From assembly GCF_031626875.1 (NCBI RefSeq), contig NZ_JANDMF010000021.1, positions 23,596 to 87,595 on the forward strand: 64,000 nt of DNA, in the 5' to 3' direction. The notes beneath the pieces were generated by a model. That model saw only the letters and a list, made by a program, of their open reading frames with translations. It was not told where the DNA came from and searched no databases. The stretch is from Clostridium sp031626875 (lineage in GTDB: Bacteria > Bacillota > Clostridia > Clostridiales > Clostridiaceae). The position numbers were made by a program, and so were the translations under genes. Of this stretch, positions 28,510 through 37,442 are shown piece after piece. Within the stretch, counting starts at the first letter, position 1; every line of letters starts with the position of its first letter.

Positions 28510-29082
28510 ATGACAGAAGTAGAAAAGTTAGATGCAGGTCTGGAATATGATTTTTGGGATGAAGGAGTTAATAGAAGAAAACTTGATGCAATTGAGGGCT
28601 GTGCAAAGCTACAGGTGATTAGTGCTAGTGATGAAGCAGCAAGAGAAAATGTTATACGCAAATTGTTTGGTTCTGTGGGGCAAAATCCAAGTATCGGCCC
28701 AGGATTTAATTGCGATAATGGGGAAAACATTCATGTGGGAGATAATTTCCTTACAAATTACAACGTAACTATTCTTGATATAGCTCCAGTGAATGTTGGA
28801 GATTTTGTCATGATAGGGCCAAACACATTAATAACCACTGTAGGACATCCATTATCACCAATGGGTAGACGTAAACATCTTGGTATATCAAAGCCTGTGA
28901 ATATTGGGAATGACGTTTGGATTGGTGGGAATGTAACAGTTCTTCCTGGTGTAACAATAGGTAATAATGTAATTCTTGCTGCTGGTGCAGTAGTGACCAA
29001 AGATATACCAGATAACTGTGTGGCAGGAGGAGTACCTGCTAGGATAATAAAACCATTGTTGAATGATATTGAGGAAAATTAA
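28510..29082 (+). CDS. Maltose O-acetyltransferase family (left-handed beta-helix)
   Basis: Transfers acetyl from acetyl-CoA to a sugar hydroxyl. The 190-residue protein has the short N-terminal Mac helical domain and a left-handed beta-helix of hexapeptide repeats (runs such as VNIGNDVWIGGNVTVLPG and VTIGNNVILAAG). The catalytic His lies in TVGHPLSP. ATG at 28510 follows GGAGG at 8-10 bp; an upstream TTG/ATG extension has no ribosome site. It lies between the dehydrogenase fragment and the aldo/keto reductase gene, apparently one transcript. The real acceptor sugar is unknown. Confidence 0.92.
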   Translation: MTEVEKLDAGLEYDFWDEGVNRRKLDAIEGCAKLQVISASDEAARENVIRKLFGSVGQNPSIGPGFNCDNGENIHVGDNFLTNYNVTILDIAPVNVGDFVMIGPNTLITTVGHPLSPMGRRKHLGISKPVNIGNDVWIGGNVTVLPGVTIGNNVILAAGAVVTKDIPDNCVAGGVPARIIKPLLNDIEEN

Positions 29083-29137
29083 GAAAAAGTAATATAAAAA
29101 AATTTGAAAGACAAAATATAATTATGGAGGGCAAACA

Positions 29138-29986
29138 ATGAATAGATTATCAGATACATTTACATTAAATAATGATTACAAAATTCCATGTGTTGGATTT
29201 GGCACATGGCAGACACCAGATGGTGAAACTGCTGTTAATGCAGTAAAAGCTGCAATTCAGTGTGGATATAGACATATTGATACAGCAGCTATTTATGGAA
29301 ATGAAAATAGTGTTGGAAAGGGTATTACTGAGTGTGAGGTGCCAAGAGAGGAAGTATTTATCACAAGTAAAGTATGGAATAAAGAACGTGGATACAAAAA
29401 AACATTGAAAGCTTTTGAAAAGACATGTGAAGATTTAGGGGTAGATTATATTGATCTTTATCTAATTCATTGGCCTGCAAGTCAGAGTCAGTTTGAAGAC
29501 TGGGAAGAGATAAATTTAGAGACATGGAAGGCAATGATAGAACTTTTTAAGGCAGATAAAATCAAATCAATAGGTGTATCTAATTTTATGCCACATCATT
29601 TAAAAGCATTAATGGAAACAGAGATAAAACCGATGGTAAACCAGATTGAATTCCATCCTGGTCAGATGCAGGAAGAGACAGTAGAGTATTGTAAGAAAAA
29701 TGGAATTCTTGTAGAAGCATGGAGTCCATTGGGAACAGGAAGAATGCTAACAAATGAAGTTCTTATGAACATTGCAGAAAAATATCAAAGGTCAGTTGCA
29801 CAGGTTTGTATCAAATGGATCTTGCAACAGGACATTCTCCCATTACCAAAGTCTATTACTCCTTCAAGAATAGAGGAGAATACACAAGTGTTTGATTTTG
29901 AACTTTCACAAGAAGATATGGAGATTATTAATGGTATGGAATATAGTGGTGGTTCTGGATTACATCCAGATAAAGTTGGTTTTTAA
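29138..29986 (+). CDS. Aldo/keto reductase
   Basis: NAD(P)H-dependent carbonyl reductase of the AKR superfamily, a TIM barrel of 282 residues. The catalytic tetrad is complete: Asp48 and Tyr53 (DTAAIYGNE), Lys78 (ITSKVW) and His111 (YLIHWP). The C-terminal cofactor region has LPLPKSITPSRIEEN, close to 2,5-diketo-gluconate reductase-like AKRs. Start ATG with GGAGG. It is the last gene of the AraC-linked group and is closed by a terminator. Substrate unknown. Confidence 0.94.
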   Translation: MNRLSDTFTLNNDYKIPCVGFGTWQTPDGETAVNAVKAAIQCGYRHIDTAAIYGNENSVGKGITECEVPREEVFITSKVWNKERGYKKTLKAFEKTCEDLGVDYIDLYLIHWPASQSQFEDWEEINLETWKAMIELFKADKIKSIGVSNFMPHHLKALMETEIKPMVNQIEFHPGQMQEETVEYCKKNGILVEAWSPLGTGRMLTNEVLMNIAEKYQRSVAQVCIKWILQQDILPLPKSITPSRIEENTQVFDFELSQEDMEIINGMEYSGGSGLHPDKVGF

Positions 29987-29998
29987 TTAGTAAATTAA

Positions 29999-30034
29999 AG
30001 ACTAGATTAGTGTTAATATTAATCTAGTTTTTTC
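29999..30034 (+). terminator. Terminator after the aldo/keto reductase
   Basis: ACTAGATTA (30001-30009) pairs with TAATCTAGT (30020-30028), then six T. Confidence 0.88.
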
Positions 30035-30134
30035 ATTTTAATAACACTTTAGTCCTTGGTAAAACTGAAATTTAGGATGAACTTGAAATAAATATATCCT
30101 TTTTAATTAAAAATAAAATTTTTATAATTTTCTA

Positions 30135-30192
30135 AAACCATTTGTCTATTTTCATTGTCTAATAAATGTAAAATATAAATTACATGTAATTT
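30135..30192 (+). promoter_or_regulatory. Possible ECF-type promoter and palindrome before the sigma gene
   Basis: AAACCA (30135-30140) and TGTCTA (30156-30161), 15 bp apart, recall the AAC / CGTC-like boxes of autoregulated ECF promoters. TTGTCTA occurs twice (30142-30148, 30155-30161). A perfect 16-bp palindrome, AAATTACATGTAATTT (30177-30192), lies just before the ribosome site. All three are seen; their roles are inference. Confidence 0.35.
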
Positions 30193-30213
30193 TAAAGTTT
30201 GAGGAGTTTTATT

Positions 30214-30735
30214 ATGAATGTTGAAGAACAAGTGAAGCTGGCAATTAAAGGTGATAAAAAATCCTTTGAATATCTAATTGACATCAATAAAGAAGGGCTT
30301 TATAGAACAGCTTTTGCTTATGTAAAGAATGAACAGGATGCATTGGATATATTACAGGATACAGTGTATAAGGCATATATATCCATTGATAAGTTAAAAG
30401 AGCCTAAGTATTTTAAAACATGGTTAACCAGAATATTAATAAATAATTCTATAAATTTTATAAATAAGACTAGGAAAATAGTATATATAACTGATGATAT
30501 GAAAAGTGAATCAGGCTATTGTGAAGGCAATAAAATAGATGAGAAATTGGACATGTTAAGTTCTATTGATAAGTTGGAGGAAAAATGTAAAACAGTTATA
30601 CTTCTTAAGTATTTTCAGGATCTTACCATAGCTGAAATTTCAGAGGTTCTTGACTGCCCAATAGGTACAATAAAAACTTATCTTAATAAGGGGTTAAATA
30701 AATTAAGAGTATTTATGAATGAGGAGATAGTTTAA
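30214..30735 (+). CDS. ECF-type RNA polymerase sigma factor
   Basis: A 173-residue sigma-70 family protein with only regions 2 and 4, as in ECF sigmas. Region 2 is about 20-85 (QDALDILQDTVYKAY, FKTWLTRILIN); region 4 is about 115-165 (HTH with LTIAEISEVLDCPIGTIKTYLNKGL). I use ATG 30214, 7 bp after GAGGAG; the upstream TTG lies before the ribosome site. The next gene begins 4 bp later and encodes a membrane anti-sigma-like protein, giving a typical sigma/anti-sigma pair. The inducing signal is unknown. Confidence 0.93.
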   Translation: MNVEEQVKLAIKGDKKSFEYLIDINKEGLYRTAFAYVKNEQDALDILQDTVYKAYISIDKLKEPKYFKTWLTRILINNSINFINKTRKIVYITDDMKSESGYCEGNKIDEKLDMLSSIDKLEEKCKTVILLKYFQDLTIAEISEVLDCPIGTIKTYLNKGLNKLRVFMNEEIV

Positions 30736-30739
30736 TATT

Positions 30740-32212
30740 ATGGATAATTTAGAAAATATAAAAAATGAAATTAAAATTCCAAAAGGAATAGATTTAGCAA
30801 TTAAGAGTGGCATTAAAAAGGGAGAAAAAGAGAAAAAATTAAAAAAGCGAAAAAATGTATATAAAAAAGTGGCTTCAGCAGCTGCAATTCTAGTGGTTAT
30901 GGGTTCAGTAGTAGTTATAAAACCAGATATAGTAAAGGCAATTCCAGGTGTTCAATCAATATTTAAGCTAATTGGTTATGGAAATACAGGAGAGAGCTTT
31001 GGAAAGTTTGAACAATTTTCAACTAGTATTAATAAGTCTGTAGAGAAGAATGGAATAAATGTAACTATAAATGAAATAACTATAGATGGGAATACATTGG
31101 CAATAACTTCAACTATGGAGGGGGAAAACCTTAAAGAAGGGATTGGCTATATGGGGGGGATAATGCTTAATGGTAAATCAGTTGATGGTTGGAGTAATAA
31201 GGATAAAAAAGTTGATGATAATACCCTTATTACAGTGACAGAAGCAAATATTTCTGATTTGGATTTGGCAGAGGATGTGGATGTTGAAATAAATATTGTA
31301 TATGTTGGGGAGATAAAGGGTCCTTGGAATTTTAAGTTCAAGGTTTCTAAAAGTGATAAGCAGACAAATTCTAGAGTAGTTCAGTTAAATAAAACCATAA
31401 ATATACCAAATAGTACGTTAAAAATGGACAATATTTCAATAAGTCCTTTAGGAAACACATTGAATTATTCTGGCATATATAATGAAACTCAGGAAAGCCA
31501 GATGAATGGTATCTTTGATTTTGTTATCATAGATGATAAAGGCAAGATGTTGCAAACAAAGGATGTCGGGTCTCACTCAACTAAGGAAAAGTATGAAGGT
31601 AAGATAGAGATATTAAATGATTTAACAAATGTGAAATCAGTAACTGTAGTTCCAATACTTAAGAAATGGGGGATAAAGAGGATGGATATATACAATTCTT
31701 CCTATCCAATACTTCAAACAACAATAAACAGCACTAACTTCAATATTCCTCAGGAAACAATAACAAAGAGCAGACCAGCAACTAAAAAAGAAAAATCAGC
31801 TGGATATTCTTTTAATAATGTTATTCATGCATTTAATATAGATAAAACTAGAGAGTTTTCTAATATAGATGGATTAGTGAACCAAGTTATAAAGGTTGGA
31901 AATAATAGTATAGTGGTAATAAAAGGTATTGAAGCTTCAGAAAAGGAAACAAAAGTTACATTTAAGATAGAGGGTAACTGTGTTTATGATTATAGGAATA
32001 TAGATCAAGCTGTTATTATAGATGAAGAATACAATGATTTTAAATTGGCAGAGGATGGGGAAAGAGCAGCATTTGAAAATGTTGATGAAGGAATTGTGTC
32101 AGTTAAGCTACCTACAATAGATAAAACAAAAAAATATAAAATAGCACTTCCTCAAATTGATGAACCTGAAATTGAAGAAAGATATAAAATAAACATTGAT
32201 TTAGAAAAATAA
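30740..32212 (+). CDS. DUF4179-type membrane anti-sigma factor
   Basis: A 490-residue protein with a short basic cytoplasmic N-terminus (1-41), one membrane segment (about 42-60) and a large extracytoplasmic region, the DUF4179 layout with a DUF5643-like C-terminal part. Its start is 4 bp after the ECF sigma stop, with the ribosome site inside the end of the sigma gene, so the pair is translationally coupled. The expected role is to hold the sigma factor at the membrane until an envelope signal arrives. No zinc-binding HxxxCxxC anti-sigma motif is visible in the N-terminus. Confidence 0.88.
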   Translation: MDNLENIKNEIKIPKGIDLAIKSGIKKGEKEKKLKKRKNVYKKVASAAAILVVMGSVVVIKPDIVKAIPGVQSIFKLIGYGNTGESFGKFEQFSTSINKSVEKNGINVTINEITIDGNTLAITSTMEGENLKEGIGYMGGIMLNGKSVDGWSNKDKKVDDNTLITVTEANISDLDLAEDVDVEINIVYVGEIKGPWNFKFKVSKSDKQTNSRVVQLNKTINIPNSTLKMDNISISPLGNTLNYSGIYNETQESQMNGIFDFVIIDDKGKMLQTKDVGSHSTKEKYEGKIEILNDLTNVKSVTVVPILKKWGIKRMDIYNSSYPILQTTINSTNFNIPQETITKSRPATKKEKSAGYSFNNVIHAFNIDKTREFSNIDGLVNQVIKVGNNSIVVIKGIEASEKETKVTFKIEGNCVYDYRNIDQAVIIDEEYNDFKLAEDGERAAFENVDEGIVSVKLPTIDKTKKYKIALPQIDEPEIEERYKINIDLEK

Positions 32213-32224
32213 AATATTAGATTG

Positions 32225-32272
32225 AAATAGAGAAGAGTTAATTGTAAATGTAACTCTTCTCTATTTTGTTTT
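32225..32272. terminator. Bidirectional terminator between convergent genes
   Basis: A stem with about 16 bp: arm 32225-32240 (ends GAGAAGAGTTA) and arm 32251-32267 (begins TAACTCTTCTC), T-rich on both strands. It ends the anti-sigma gene on plus and the AraC gene on minus; the AraC stop lies in the right arm. Confidence 0.88.
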
Positions 32273-33262
32273 TCTAAACTGTAATGGCGTTTTTCCATAA
32301 ATCTTTTTAAACATCTTAGAAAAGTTTGCAGAGTAATTATAACCTACCTTATGGGCAATATCCTCAATACTTAAGTCTGTTGTTGATAAGAGGTTTGTTG
32401 CAACAGTCATTCTAATATGATTTGTATATTCTCCAATAGACATATGATATTGCTTTGAAAATCCTGCTTTAAGTTTTTGCTCATTTAGAAAAACTATCTT
32501 GCTTAAAGTTTCTATACTAGGGGGATTGCAATATTCCTTTGATAGAATATCATAGGCTTTTTGAATAGCAGAAATATCAGAAGAAGTCAACTTTATAGTT
32601 CTATTATTTCCAATATTAATATTTCCATAGTTAATTTGATTAGTAAAAGCATTTTCAGGAGATTTATTAATCTCATTTATTAAAATTGCTAAGCACTCTA
32701 ATATTTTACTTTCAAGATACATACCATTTAAAGCATTTTTGCTAGCTAAACTTTGTAGTTCCCGAATGATTTCTACGATTTCTAAAGGTAGATAAGTATA
32801 AGTATAATTTTTTATAAAAGTATCTAAATCAAATATATCTGGAAAGTTAGGTTTTATTATTTCAGTAAAATACTTTTCATATATAGTTATTTCAGTTCCA
32901 TGATAATGTTGCCCCTTTTTCCAAATTTGCTGTCCTTTTAAATCTTTCTCAATCACAAAGAAAGAAGATGGAGTGAAAGAAAATACAGGATTATTCTCAA
33001 TTTTAAATTCTGTGATTCCTTTATAAACTAAACCAAATCGCATTAAAAGTTGAGAATTATCAAAGGATAAAGAGAAGTCTTCTGGAATAGTATAATCAGC
33101 AATACCTAAGTTATAGTAATCTTCTCTTGAGTAGCTAATTAAATAGCCAAGTTCAGGCTTGTTTTTATTTTTATATAAAGTGTAACCTTCATTTTCAATT
33201 TTACTAAAACATAACTTTTTTAAAACTTCAGATTTGAATTCGTCACTAGATTTTACAAGCAT
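32261..33262 (-). CDS. AraC/PchR-type regulator beside siderophore ABC genes
   Basis: A 333-residue regulator whose C-terminal ~100 residues are an AraC double HTH (PSIETLSKIVFLNEQKLKAG; SIEDIAHKVGYNYSANFSKM, ending KTPLQFRK). The N-terminal ~220 residues resemble PchR/YbtA-type iron-siderophore sensors, a family that binds ferri-siderophores and activates uptake genes. It is divergent from a Fur-boxed siderophore ABC operon, which fits that role (inference). The promoter is on the minus strand at 33323-33351. Confidence 0.88.
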   Translation of the reverse strand: MLVKSSDEFKSEVLKKLCFSKIENEGYTLYKNKNKPELGYLISYSREDYYNLGIADYTIPEDFSLSFDNSQLLMRFGLVYKGITEFKIENNPVFSFTPSSFFVIEKDLKGQQIWKKGQHYHGTEITIYEKYFTEIIKPNFPDIFDLDTFIKNYTYTYLPLEIVEIIRELQSLASKNALNGMYLESKILECLAILINEINKSPENAFTNQINYGNINIGNNRTIKLTSSDISAIQKAYDILSKEYCNPPSIETLSKIVFLNEQKLKAGFSKQYHMSIGEYTNHIRMTVATNLLSTTDLSIEDIAHKVGYNYSANFSKMFKKIYGKTPLQFRKTK

Positions 33263-33322
33263 AGATTACCTCATTTCTACTCATAATAAATTGTAAATAG
33301 CAATTTGTTTAGGAATATATTA

Positions 33323-33351
33323 ATTATATTTAATATATCCATTATGCACAA
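33323..33351 (-). promoter_or_regulatory. Promoter of the AraC/PchR-type gene
   Basis: On the minus strand, TTGTGC (33351-33346), 17-bp spacer, TATAAT (33328-33323). No Fur-like dyad overlaps it; the only one in the gap is at the divergent ABC promoter. Confidence 0.6.
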
Positions 33352-33399
33352 TAAGAATAATCCAATAAGATGCAAAAATAATTAAATTAGGTTCAAAGA

Positions 33400-33428
33400 T
33401 TGAATTGATAATGAATATCAAGTACAAT
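33400..33428 (+). promoter_or_regulatory. Fur-controlled promoter of the siderophore ABC operon
   Basis: TTGAAT (33400-33405), 17-bp spacer, TACAAT (33423-33428). The spacer contains TGATAATGAATATCA (33406-33420), which differs at one base from the 7-1-7 Fur consensus TGATAATNATTATCA. Iron-bound Fur would cover the promoter completely. Confidence 0.85.
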
Positions 33429-33477
33429 TACCTTAGTAAAAACATATAGAATATAAATTCTGAAAGGAAGATAAGAT

Positions 33478-34422
33478 ATGGCAAGAAAATCAGTATTAAA
33501 AACATTTATAGTTGCATGTATAACATCAATGCTTTTTGTTGGATGTTCAAATACTTCTACAGTAAAGGAAGAAAACAAAACAGTTAAGGTAACTGATGTT
33601 AAAGGAGAAGTAGAAATACCAGAAAAACCAGAAAGAATAGTAGATTTAAGTGGAAATAGTGATACTTTATCCATTTTAGGATACAACGTAATAGGTACTG
33701 CTAATAGTGATGCATATGATTATAAAAAATTACCTACATATTTAGAAGGTACATTAAAAGATGCTAAAATACTTGGCTATAGTATGCAAGATACTATGGA
33801 TGTAGAAGCAATAATGAATTTAAAGCCAGATTTAATTATAATCTCAACAGTACAAGAAAAAATGTATGAGCAATTAAGTGAAATTGCACCTACAGTAATG
33901 ATTAAGTTAGAAGCTTTAGATTGGAAAGAAGATGTTAAGACTTTAGCAAAAGTATTTAATAAAGAAGAAGCAGCAAAAACTTGGTTAGAAAACTATGATA
34001 AAAAGGCAAAAAAAGTTGGGGAGAAGGTTAAAGAAACCTATGGTAAAGATTCAACTTACCTTTCCTTCTTAGCTAGTGATGGAAAATTCTATGTATTTGA
34101 TGGAGCAGGTCTTGGAAATATTTTGTATAAAGATATGGAATTAGTTAAACCTCAAGGTATGCCAAAGCAAAGTGATATAAGTTTACCAGTAGTAACTTAT
34201 GAAGGTTTAGCAGAAATTAAAGCAGATTATATAGTTGTTATAGGAACAGATCAAGATTTTAAGACTTTGGAAGGGAATGCTATATGGAATGGCTTACCTG
34301 CTGTGAAAAATGGAAAAACTCTTAAATTACCTTCATCACCTTACTTTAATCAAGGATATAGTTCTGTAGGGAGAGAGTTACTTTTAGACCAAGCAATGGA
34401 GATGTTAAATGGTAAAAAGTAA
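33478..34422 (+). CDS. Iron-siderophore ABC transporter substrate-binding lipoprotein
   Basis: A lipoprotein of the FecB/FhuD (TroA-like) binding-protein family, 314 residues. The signal sequence ends in the lipobox LFVGC, with Cys23 as the lipidated residue. The mature part has two lobes joined by a long helix, with family motifs such as PERIVDLSGNSDTLSILG. It captures ferric siderophore outside the cell and passes it to the FecCD permeases encoded next. First gene of the Fur-boxed operon. The overlap of its end with the next start is 14 bp. The actual siderophore is not evident. Confidence 0.94.
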   Translation: MARKSVLKTFIVACITSMLFVGCSNTSTVKEENKTVKVTDVKGEVEIPEKPERIVDLSGNSDTLSILGYNVIGTANSDAYDYKKLPTYLEGTLKDAKILGYSMQDTMDVEAIMNLKPDLIIISTVQEKMYEQLSEIAPTVMIKLEALDWKEDVKTLAKVFNKEEAAKTWLENYDKKAKKVGEKVKETYGKDSTYLSFLASDGKFYVFDGAGLGNILYKDMELVKPQGMPKQSDISLPVVTYEGLAEIKADYIVVIGTDQDFKTLEGNAIWNGLPAVKNGKTLKLPSSPYFNQGYSSVGRELLLDQAMEMLNGKK

Positions 34423-35401
34423 TAAAGGTGCAATAACTTTTATAGTTTGTAGTATTTTTATTCTATTAATTGGGGTGTTTCTAGGCATAAGTCTAGGAGC
34501 TACCCAAATTGGAATTTCAGAAATATGGCATAGTGTCTTTAATTATACTGAAAAGCTTGAACTTGTGTTAATTAGAGATGTCCGTATTCCAAGAGTACTT
34601 TGTGTATTGCTGACAGGTGGGATTTTAGGAGCAACAGGAGCTATGATTCAAGGAGCTACAAGAAATCCAATAGCAGAACCTTCCCTCCTTGGTGTAAGCC
34701 AAGGAGCTACATTAGTTGTGGCAATATTTTTTGCAGTTGGAATTTCAATAACTACTACAAATGTAATGATAGCATCATTTATTGGAGCATTAATTAGCGG
34801 AATTATAGTTATAGGATTTATATCAAGAAAAGCTAATAATAGTTCAATCACAAAAATACTATTAGCAGGAACAGCTATGAGTACATTTTTTATCTCTCTT
34901 ACAACTATTGTAGGGCTTTTAACAAATAAATCTCAATTAATAGCATTTTGGGTTGCTGGAGGGTTTAGTAATGCTACTTGGGCTGATTTTAAATTAGTTG
35001 CAGTGGTTGGGATTATAGGATTAATAATAGGAATTTTACTTTCAAATAAAATAAATATATTAAGTTTAGGGGATGATGTAGCAATAAGCCTGGGACAAAA
35101 TCCTGAAAAGATAAGATTAATAACATTAATTGTTATTATACCAATGTGTGCAGCAGCAGTTGCTGTTGGTAAAAATATTGCCTTTGTTGGACTTATAGTT
35201 CCTCAAATAGTAAGAAAAATATTAGGAGAAGATTATAGAAAAAATATACCATGTTCTTTTTTATTAGGAGCAGTGATTTTAACCTATTCTGATATTGCTG
35301 CAAGGTTATTTTATAGTCCATATGAAACACCAATTGGAATATTTACAGCTTTAATAGGAGTTCCATTCTTTATAATGGCAGCAAGAAAGGAGAAAGGCTA
35401 A
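34409..35401 (+). CDS. FecCD-family siderophore permease 1
   Basis: A 330-residue inner-membrane permease with about nine to ten hydrophobic segments, BtuC/FecCD type. Family motifs are seen: RIPRVLCVLLTGGILGATGA near the N-terminus and VGKNIAFVGLIVPQIVRK toward the C-terminus, the region that meets the ATPase. The start overlaps the binding-protein gene by 14 bp (translational coupling), and the second permease begins 1 bp after its stop. Together the two permeases form the heterodimeric channel. Confidence 0.94.
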   Translation: MVKSNKGAITFIVCSIFILLIGVFLGISLGATQIGISEIWHSVFNYTEKLELVLIRDVRIPRVLCVLLTGGILGATGAMIQGATRNPIAEPSLLGVSQGATLVVAIFFAVGISITTTNVMIASFIGALISGIIVIGFISRKANNSSITKILLAGTAMSTFFISLTTIVGLLTNKSQLIAFWVAGGFSNATWADFKLVAVVGIIGLIIGILLSNKINILSLGDDVAISLGQNPEKIRLITLIVIIPMCAAAVAVGKNIAFVGLIVPQIVRKILGEDYRKNIPCSFLLGAVILTYSDIAARLFYSPYETPIGIFTALIGVPFFIMAARKEKG

Positions 35402-35402
35402 T

Positions 35403-36410
35403 ATGAAAAAAGTCAACTTTAAGATAACAGCATTAATATTATTTAGTTTGTTATTAGTATCTCTCCTTTTATATCTAAGCTGGGGGAGTTATAAAATATC
35501 ACCTATAGAAATTATAAACACTTTAATTGGACAAGGTACCAAGCTTCAAAACACAGCACTTTTAGATATTAGAATGCCTAGAATGTTAGTTGGAATTTCT
35601 GTAGCTATAGCATTATCTACAGCTGGAGCCTTGTTGCAAACTATAACAAAAAATGAATTGGCAGATTCAGGGATAATAGGAATAAATGCAGGAGCAGCAG
35701 TGGCAGCTGTAATCTTTATATCATTGAAAACTTCAAATTATTATAGTGAGTTTGGAAGTTTATCTATCTATATATTACCTTTCATGGCTATTTTAGGGGC
35801 AGGGATTTCAGCGTTTTTAATCTATTTTCTATCAAGTAGAGATAAAATCAGACCAAGAAGATTGCTATTGATTGGACTAGGAATAAATGCAGGATTAAAT
35901 GCCTTTATAACATTTTTTACATTTAGAGGTGGAGTTAGTGATTATAACAGAGTTTTGGTTTGGATTTCAGGAAGTCTTTGGGGAGCTGGCTGGAGTTATG
36001 CAAAAATAATAATTCCATTAGTGATTATAATGTTTATATTAACAATACTAAATTATAAAAAGCTAGATGTGTTGAATTTCTCTGATGAACATGCAACTTG
36101 TCTTGGATTAAATTTAAATAGAGAAAGAAAAAAGTTTTTAATCTATGCAGTTATTCTTGCTGGGGGAGCAACAGCCTTTGCAGGGAATGTAGGATTTATA
36201 GGATTAATCAGTCCTCACATGGCAAGAAAATTAGTAGGACCTTATCATAAAAATTTCCTGTTGGCATCTGCTTTAATAAGTGTAGTAATAGTTTTATTTG
36301 CAGATGCAATATCAAGAAATTTATTTTCTCCAATTGAAATACCAGTAGGAATTACAATTTCAATTTTAGGAGTACCATATTTTATTTATTTAATGATGAA
36401 GGAGAAATAA
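35403..36410 (+). CDS. FecCD-family siderophore permease 2
   Basis: A 335-residue paralogue of the preceding permease, with the same motifs: DIRMPRMLVGISVAIALSTA, and FAGNVGFIGLISPHMARKL in the coupling region. It forms the second half of the transport channel. ATG with AAGGAG inside the end of the preceding gene; the ATPase gene starts 1 bp after its stop. Confidence 0.94.
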   Translation: MKKVNFKITALILFSLLLVSLLLYLSWGSYKISPIEIINTLIGQGTKLQNTALLDIRMPRMLVGISVAIALSTAGALLQTITKNELADSGIIGINAGAAVAAVIFISLKTSNYYSEFGSLSIYILPFMAILGAGISAFLIYFLSSRDKIRPRRLLLIGLGINAGLNAFITFFTFRGGVSDYNRVLVWISGSLWGAGWSYAKIIIPLVIIMFILTILNYKKLDVLNFSDEHATCLGLNLNRERKKFLIYAVILAGGATAFAGNVGFIGLISPHMARKLVGPYHKNFLLASALISVVIVLFADAISRNLFSPIEIPVGITISILGVPYFIYLMMKEK

Positions 36411-36411
36411 T

Positions 36412-37206
36412 ATGGAAGCTATTAGTGTAAAAAATTTATCAGTGGCCTATGAAAAAAATTTAATAATAGATAATATGAGTTTTTCAATTCCAAAGGGTGA
36501 ATTAAGTATAATAATTGGAGCAAATGGATGTGGAAAATCAACACTACTAAAAACCATAGCTAGAATAATAAAGCCTAAAAGTGGTGAAATTTTTATAAAT
36601 GAGAAAAACATAAAAAATCAAAAAGAAAAACATATTGCTACTGAAGTTGCCTTTTTACCCCAAGGACCAACTTGTCCAAGCGGTATTACTGTTAAACAAT
36701 TAGTTGCATATGGAAGATTTCCCTATCAAAAGATGATAGGTGGACTTAATAGCCATGATAAAGAGGTCATTAATTGGGCAATTGAGGAAACTGGTCTTAA
36801 AGATTTTGCTGATAGAGAAATAGAGAACTTATCTGGAGGACAAAGACAAAGAGCATGGATTGCAATGACTTTATCTCAAGAGACAGACATAATTATGCTA
36901 GATGAACCAACTACTTATTTAGATATGTCTTATCAATTAGAAGTATTAGAAGTTCTAGAAAGATTAAATAAAAAGAAGAATATTACAGTTGTTATAGTAC
37001 TTCATGAACTTAACAATGCTTGTAGATTTGCAAGTAATATTATTGGATTAAAAAAGGGGCAAATAATTTGTAATGGGAATCCTAAGGAAGTCATAACTAA
37101 AGAAAGTTTAAAAGAAATCTATGGGATAGATGTTAAATTGCAATTAAGTGAAAATAAATGTTATCCAATTTGTATAGATTATGAGCTTGTAAGGGGATTT
37201 TTTTAG
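36412..37206 (+). CDS. Iron-siderophore ABC transporter ATPase
   Basis: The ATPase that drives the FecCD permeases, 264 residues (FecE/FhuC type). Walker A is GANGCGKS (36-43), the signature is LSGGQRQRAWIAM, Walker B is IIMLDEPTTYLD, and the switch His is in VVIVLHELN. Last gene of the four-gene uptake operon; a terminator follows. Tight spacing through the operon suggests stoichiometric expression under Fur. Confidence 0.96.
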   Translation: MEAISVKNLSVAYEKNLIIDNMSFSIPKGELSIIIGANGCGKSTLLKTIARIIKPKSGEIFINEKNIKNQKEKHIATEVAFLPQGPTCPSGITVKQLVAYGRFPYQKMIGGLNSHDKEVINWAIEETGLKDFADREIENLSGGQRQRAWIAMTLSQETDIIMLDEPTTYLDMSYQLEVLEVLERLNKKKNITVVIVLHELNNACRFASNIIGLKKGQIICNGNPKEVITKESLKEIYGIDVKLQLSENKCYPICIDYELVRGFF

Positions 37207-37251
37207 TGTGCATTATAAAATGGAATAGTAGGAATATTAAATATAATCTAT

Positions 37252-37291
37252 AATATGCTATTAGAAATACTTCTAATCGCATATTTTTTTA
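37252..37291 (+). terminator. Terminator of the siderophore operon
   Basis: AATATGCTATTAGAA (37252-37266) pairs with TTCTAATCGCATATT (37271-37285) with one mismatch, followed by T7. Confidence 0.88.
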
Positions 37292-37442
37292 AGATAACTG
37301 ATTTAAAGAATAAAAGTTATTACTTGATAATGATTTGTAGAGTATTTGCTTTAAAAATTAAGAAAAAGGGTTAAATAAAAATATAAATTAGTTTAATAAG
37401 AGATTCTAGTTTATTTAGAGAAAAAGAAGAAAAATATGAGAA

